Source: Hoeflea_A sp965228435
GTDB taxonomy: Bacteria; Pseudomonadota; Alphaproteobacteria; Rhizobiales; Rhizobiaceae
Length of the DNA: 64,000 nucleotides
NCBI GenBank assembly: GCA_965228435.1
Contig: OZ245818.1
Coordinates: 3,844,001-3,908,000, forward strand
Direction: 5' to 3'
Shown: in pieces, positions 60,288-64,000 of the stretch
How the letters are laid out: each line of letters starts with the position of its first letter
Numbering within the stretch: position 1 is the stretch's first letter
Notes under the pieces: model-generated
The model's input: the letters and a program-made list of their open reading frames with translations, nothing else
The model's database searches: none
What the model was told of the DNA's origin: nothing
Made by a program: the position numbers and the translations under genes

Positions 60288-61217
60288 TCAGAGCGCCTTT
60301 TCAAGCTCCGGCAGAACATCGAAAAGGTCGGCAACGAGACCGTAATCGGCGACCTGGAAAATGGGCGCTTCCTCGTCCTTGTTGATCGCGACGATCACCT
60401 TCGAATCCTTCATGCCGGCCAGGTGCTGAATCGCACCTGATATGCCGCAGGCAATGTAAAGGTCCGGGGCGACGACCTTGCCGGTCTGGCCAACTTGCCA
60501 GTCGTTCGGCGCGTAGCCGGCATCGACGGCAGCGCGCGAGGCGCCGACGGCGGCGCCAAGCTTGTCGGCTACCGGGAGGATGACCTCCTGGAATTTCTCC
60601 TCGGAACCGAGAGCGCGGCCACCCGAGATGATGATCTTGGCCGAAGTCAGTTCCGGCCGGTCGCTTTCCGACAGTTTGGCTTCGACGAATTTCGACAGGC
60701 CCGGGTCTGCAGCGGCGCCGATCGTCTCAACGGATGCCGAACCGCCTTCGCCGGCGGCATTGAAGCCGGCCGTACGCACGGTGATGACCTTTTTCGGGTC
60801 GGTCGACTGAACCGTCTGAATGGCGTTGCCGGCATAAATCGGCCGCTTGAAGGTGTCTGAGCTGACGACGTCGGTGATGTCCGAGATCTGCATCACGTCG
60901 AGCAGGGCAGCGACCCGCGGCATGATGTTCTTGCCGTCGGTTGTGGCGGCGGCAACAAAGGCGTCGTAGCCGTCCGCCAGCGAGACGATCAAGGCAGCTG
61001 TCGGCTCGGCCAGGTTGACCTCCAGGTCATCGGATTCGGCCAGCAGGACCTTCGATACGCCATCCAGCTTGGCGGCTTCATCGGCGACGCCCTGGGCGCC
61101 CTTGCCGGCGACCAGTACATGCACGTCGCCACCGATTGCGGCTGCGGCGGTCAGGGCCTTTGCGGTCTGATCGGACAGCGACTGGTTGTCATGTTCCGCG
61201 AGAAGAAGTGTGGTCAT
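60288..61217 (-). CDS. etfA: Electron transfer flavoprotein alpha subunit
   Basis: A 309-residue FAD-binding subunit. The C-terminal FAD motif is clear (GQTGKVVAPDLYIACGISGAIQHLAGM and SKVIVAINKDEEAPIFQVADYGLVADLFDVLPEL). With EtfB it passes electrons from acyl-CoA dehydrogenases to the quinone pool. Coupled to etfB with an 18-base gap. Confidence 0.96.
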   Translation of the reverse strand: MTTLLLAEHDNQSLSDQTAKALTAAAAIGGDVHVLVAGKGAQGVADEAAKLDGVSKVLLAESDDLEVNLAEPTAALIVSLADGYDAFVAAATTDGKNIMPRVAALLDVMQISDITDVVSSDTFKRPIYAGNAIQTVQSTDPKKVITVRTAGFNAAGEGGSASVETIGAAADPGLSKFVEAKLSESDRPELTSAKIIISGGRALGSEEKFQEVILPVADKLGAAVGASRAAVDAGYAPNDWQVGQTGKVVAPDLYIACGISGAIQHLAGMKDSKVIVAINKDEEAPIFQVADYGLVADLFDVLPELEKAL

Positions 61218-61235
61218 GATAATCGTCTCCGTCCT

Positions 61236-61985
61236 CTAAAGCACGCCGGCTTCGTTTTTCAGCTTGTCGACCAGGTCGGCAACGCTCTCGACCTTGACAC
61301 CGGCCTTGCGGCCTTCCGGCTCGGCCGTGTTGAGCACGGTCAGGCGCGGAGCAGTGTCGACGCCGTAGTCGGCGGTCGTCTTCTTGTCGAGCGGCTTCTT
61401 CTTGGCCTTCATGATGTTGGGCAGGGAAGCATAGCGCGGCTCGTTGAGGCGCAGGTCCGTGGTGACCACCGCCGGCAGTTTGATCTCGATGGTCTGCAGG
61501 CCGCCGTCGACTTCACGGGTAACCGAAGCGGAACCGTCGCCGATCTCAACCTCGGAGGCGAAGGTGCCCTGCGACCAGCCCAGGAGGGCAGCCAGCATCT
61601 GGCCGGTCTGGTTGCAATCGTCATCGATGGCCTGCTTGCCGACAATGACGAGACCAGGATTTTCTTCCTCAACCACGGCCTTGAGGATCTTAGCGACCGC
61701 CAGCGGCTCGACCAAATCGTCTGTCTGAACCAGGATGCCGCGATCAGCGCCCATGGCGAGGGCCGTCCGGATCGTCTCTTCGGCCTTGGCCGGGCCGATC
61801 GACACGGCGACGATTTCCTCGACCTTGCCGGCTTCCTTCAGCCGGATTGCCTCTTCGACCGAGATCTCGTCGAACGGGTTCATCGACATTTTGACATTGG
61901 CCAGCTCGACGCCCGAGCCGTCGGGCCTGACGCGGACCTTGACGTTGTAGTCAATCACCCGCTTCACGGGTACCAGAACTTTCAT
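61236..61985 (-). CDS. etfB: Electron transfer flavoprotein beta subunit
   Basis: About 249 residues from the ATG at 61985 with the AAGGTGA ribosome-binding site. The signature VKRVIDYNVKVRV and the AMP-binding VGKQAIDDDCNQTGQMLAALLGW are diagnostic, followed by LPAVVTTDLRLNEPRYASLPNIMKAKKKP. It forms the heterodimer with EtfA and is first in this transcript. Confidence 0.96.
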   Translation of the reverse strand: MKVLVPVKRVIDYNVKVRVRPDGSGVELANVKMSMNPFDEISVEEAIRLKEAGKVEEIVAVSIGPAKAEETIRTALAMGADRGILVQTDDLVEPLAVAKILKAVVEEENPGLVIVGKQAIDDDCNQTGQMLAALLGWSQGTFASEVEIGDGSASVTREVDGGLQTIEIKLPAVVTTDLRLNEPRYASLPNIMKAKKKPLDKKTTADYGVDTAPRLTVLNTAEPEGRKAGVKVESVADLVDKLKNEAGVL

Positions 61986-62201
61986 GCGTTCACCTTTCTC
62001 CAACAGCGCGCGGGATAGTGCACATTCCGTGTCGTCCGTGATGGCTGGAAAGCGACATCAAGGCAGTCAAATTCTGCCAGTGGAATATGCGTCTGTCCTG
62101 CGATTGAGAGCCTTGTGGGTGTCACATATCTGCAAGGCCCCGTTGCCGTCAATCAGGATTGCGGGCGCGGGTGCGGCAATTTGTCCCTCGGAGCGGTTCT
62201 G
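61986..62201. other. Upstream region of the etfBA operon
   Basis: About 215 bases before MITE-like element 2. It should carry the etfB promoter. No tRNA, small gene or clear dyad is recognised. Confidence 0.4.
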
Positions 62202-62396
62202 TAGAGCCTATCATGGTTAGATTGAAGCAATTCTGTTTGTGGTCGGCGCGGCGATCCGCGAGGAAGGAGCGCAGAGCGATGCCGGAGGCATCTCTCGAGC
62301 ATCATGACGCTGCGGGCGTTCGCCGACCGCAAACCCGAAGGGCCGGGCGCATTTGCACCTCGGCAGAATGGTTCAATCTAACCATGATAGGCTCTA
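62202..62396. repeat. MITE-like element 2 with terminal inverted repeats and TA duplications
   Basis: A 195-base non-coding unit with perfect 25-base inverted repeats (62202-62226 and 62372-62396). Both ends read TA-GAGCC ... GGCTC-TA, so a TA target duplication flanks it, as with IS630/Tc1-mariner-type elements. No transposase is encoded. The right end overlaps the TAG stop of the rhomboid gene (62394-62396), the same arrangement seen with element 1. The arms differ in sequence from element 1, so they are different families or diverged copies. Confidence 0.8.
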
Positions 62397-63149
62397 GCGG
62401 CCCCAGCCGCGACTGGGCGCTTCGGCTTGCTTCTTGTGGATGACCGCCTTGGGCGAGATGATCTTGCGGTCGAACAGGGGCACGGCGCGGCGCTTCATCA
62501 GGACAACGAGAATGGCGCCGGCGATGATGCCGCCAATGTGGGCAGCCCAGGACACGTCGCCATCGGTGTCTGAAACCACCATGAAGATCTGAAAGCCGAT
62601 CCACCCCACAAGCGGAATGAAAGCCGGAAGCGGTAGCGGAATGCGGCCGAGCACCAGCACCCAGACCCGCACACGGGGATGCAAAATGAGGTAGGCGGCG
62701 ACAACGCCGGCGACCGCGCCGGATGCGCCGATGAGCGGTGCTTCGGATTGCGGATCCAGCAGGCCATGAGCCAATGCCCCGGCCGCGGCACAGAGCAGGT
62801 AGAAGATCAGGAAGCGGACATGCCCCAGCGCATCCTCGATGTTATCGCCGAATACCCACAGGAACAGCATGTTGCTCGCCAGGTGCCAGAAACCGCCGTG
62901 CAAAAAGGCATAGGTGATGTAGGTCGCCTCCTCGGGCACGATGGCAAGACCGGGCGCCAGGTCGGCGAAACCGTTGGCGACCGCCGGAATGTAACCGAAG
63001 CCCAGGACCGCCGCCGTGGTGAAGGCACCGGTTTCGCCGCTGAATGTGGTGCCCAGCCAGATCACCGTGTTGATGACGATGAGCCCGAGAGTGACATATT
63101 GCAGATTGATATGGTCGAGGTCGTTGCGGTCGTGCAGCGGAATGAACAT
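62394..63149 (-). CDS. Rhomboid-family intramembrane serine protease
   Basis: A 251-residue multi-pass membrane protein. The catalytic serine is in LIGASGAVAGVVAAY and the histidine in VSWAAHIGGIIAGAI; the conserved FLHGGFWHLASNMLFLWVFG region carries the family asparagine. Rhomboids cleave membrane proteins within or next to their membrane segment. The TAG stop is shared with the edge of MITE-like element 2, so the C-terminal few residues may be altered. Confidence 0.93.
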   Translation of the reverse strand: MFIPLHDRNDLDHINLQYVTLGLIVINTVIWLGTTFSGETGAFTTAAVLGFGYIPAVANGFADLAPGLAIVPEEATYITYAFLHGGFWHLASNMLFLWVFGDNIEDALGHVRFLIFYLLCAAAGALAHGLLDPQSEAPLIGASGAVAGVVAAYLILHPRVRVWVLVLGRIPLPLPAFIPLVGWIGFQIFMVVSDTDGDVSWAAHIGGIIAGAILVVLMKRRAVPLFDRKIISPKAVIHKKQAEAPSRGWGR

Positions 63150-63184
63150 GGCGGCCTATCCGCTGGCGACGGTTGGAGCCACAC

Positions 63185-63766
63185 TCATGTGCGGGTCTCT
63201 CCGGGAACCCAGAGCACGTCGTCGCGGCCGTCGCTGTTGGCGATCCGGGCTGCGACGAACAACAGGTCCGAGACGCGATTGATATAGCGGATTGCAGCAG
63301 GGTTGACCCTTTCATCCGGCTTGCCAGCAAGCTCGACCACCATTCGTTCGGCACGACGCGCCACAGTCCGCGCCAGGTGCAAGGCTGCGGCCGCTGCAGA
63401 ACCACCCGGCAGTATAAAGGATTTCAGCGGTTGCAGTCGGTCGTTCAGATCATCGATCTCAGCTTCAAGCCGGTCAACCTGGCTGTCGATGATGCGCAGG
63501 GGTGGGTAGGGTGGCGGCGTATCGGTTTCCGGTGTCGCCAGATCGGCGCCGAGATCGAAAAAGTCATTCTGAATGCGCGACAGAATGGCATCCAGCACAT
63601 CGTCATCGCCGGTGTGGAGCCGGGCCATGCCGATGCAGGCATTGGCCTCATCCACCGTGCCATAGGCGGCGACGCGCAAATCGTGCTTGCCGCGGCGCTC
63701 GCCGCTGCCGAGGGCCGTGCTGCCGTCGTCGCCGGTCCGCGTGTATATCTTGTTGAGCGTTACCAA
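63185..63766 (-). CDS. pduO: Cob(I)alamin adenosyltransferase, PduO type
   Basis: A 193-residue ATP:cob(I)alamin adenosyltransferase. The N-terminal IYTRTGDDGSTALGSGERRGKHDLRVAAYGTVDEANACIG contains the ATP-binding signature, and FILPGGSAAAAALHLARTVARRAERM carries the cobalamin-site residues. It makes adenosylcobalamin for mutases. The gene is next to rhomboid and a small membrane protein gene, as in related genomes; it is unlinked to the MttB-like gene. Confidence 0.95.
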   Translation of the reverse strand: MVTLNKIYTRTGDDGSTALGSGERRGKHDLRVAAYGTVDEANACIGMARLHTGDDDVLDAILSRIQNDFFDLGADLATPETDTPPPYPPLRIIDSQVDRLEAEIDDLNDRLQPLKSFILPGGSAAAAALHLARTVARRAERMVVELAGKPDERVNPAAIRYINRVSDLLFVAARIANSDGRDDVLWVPGETRT

Positions 63767-63778
63767 GATCGTCCTCCC

Positions 63779-63976
63779 CTACCGTCCGCCACCGGTGATC
63801 CACAATATCGCGACAATCAGCACGACAGCAACAAATTGCAGCAACACTCGCATTTGCATGAGCTTGTTGGACAGATTGCCGGACCCGCCTTGCATCATAT
63901 TGAAAAGGCCGCGGATCAGCACGAATACCACCGCCGCCATAACGACAAGGGTCAGGTAAAAAAGGAAATCGGTCAT
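63779..63976 (-). CDS. Small twin-transmembrane protein (HIG1-like)
   Basis: A 65-residue protein with two membrane segments (FLFYLTLVVMAAVVFVLIRGLF and VLLQFVAVVLIVAILWI) joined by a short loop MMQGGSGNLSNKLMQMR. The loop and size match the HIG1-domain twin-membrane proteins often found beside the adenosyltransferase gene in Hyphomicrobiales. Its role is unknown, possibly respiratory-complex related. It is 12 bases upstream of pduO in the same direction. Confidence 0.85.
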   Translation of the reverse strand: MTDFLFYLTLVVMAAVVFVLIRGLFNMMQGGSGNLSNKLMQMRVLLQFVAVVLIVAILWITGGGR

Positions 63977-64000
63977 GGGCGTGGTTCCGTGATTATGCCG

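Noticed and set aside
62202..62396. Small RNA or rho-independent terminator for the rhomboid gene
   Set aside because: The arms are 25 bases with about 145 bases between and TA at both ends, which fits a mobile element better than a terminator.
1..64000. tRNA or rRNA genes
   Set aside because: Intergenic regions were read for cloverleaf-like and rRNA-like sequence; none was found.

Overview
The window is a high-G+C stretch of an alphaproteobacterial chromosome. Gene order and content point to the Hyphomicrobiales (rhizobial/Phyllobacteriaceae-like group). The supporting signs are a CtrA-type box in front of ftsEX, a CpdR-type receiver, the argH-lptM-lysA-TIGR02302 block, and an etfBA/3-hydroxyacyl-CoA dehydrogenase block next to a PduO adenosyltransferase and a small twin-membrane-segment protein. 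TRAP transport, type I secretion and large surface proteins fit a free-living, possibly marine relative. I see no rRNA, tRNA, CRISPR array, prophage or intact insertion sequence.

Layout. 0-3 kb: ftsX (cut by the edge) and ftsE, a membrane protein, and hpt. 3-7 kb: a VOC protein, an AraC regulator, the CpdR-like receiver and a SARP/BTAD-TPR regulator. 7-13.3 kb: housekeeping block TIGR02302, lysA, lptM and argH, with a TlpA thioredoxin diverging. 13.3-16.4 kb: a LysR regulator diverging from a class II aldolase, a MocD-like di-iron oxygenase and a MocE-like Rieske ferredoxin. 16.4-23.4 kb: a type I secretion operon made of a 1251-residue RTX exoprotein, its ABC exporter and its membrane fusion protein, with an OxyR-like regulator diverging. 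23.8-30 kb: GNAT, thioesterase, SRPBCC/ArsR pair, MAPEG, a secreted SRPBCC-like protein and htpG. 30-38 kb: a PAS-LuxR regulator diverging from a tight catabolic operon (BKACE enzyme, TRAP transporter, fused E1 alpha/beta, RidA, HpcH/HpaI aldolase). 38-42 kb: a membrane winged-helix protein, a MarR regulator with twin operators, and two membrane proteins. 42-51.4 kb: a seven-gene translationally coupled operon (hydantoinase A and B, aminotransferase, Asp/Glu racemase-like, MttB-like methyltransferase, MmgE/PrpD, D-2-hydroxyacid dehydrogenase). 51.6-58.3 kb: an autotransporter followed by a 1018-residue protein with nine copies of a repeat I do not recognise. 58.5-64 kb: SDR, 3-hydroxybutyryl-CoA dehydrogenase, etfA, etfB, rhomboid, cobalamin adenosyltransferase and a small membrane protein.

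Most unusual items. The first is the nine-repeat DUF4214 protein beside the autotransporter. The second is the hydantoinase/MttB-like operon, which has no visible corrinoid protein. The third is the BKACE/fused-E1 operon with a palindrome at its predicted transcription start. The fourth is a pair of MITE-like elements whose right ends each overlap the TAG stop of a neighbouring gene. The fifth is the RTX exoprotein with an apparently permuted CHRD region and a Spondin_N-like domain. All functions are read from sequence motifs and family knowledge; no database search was run.
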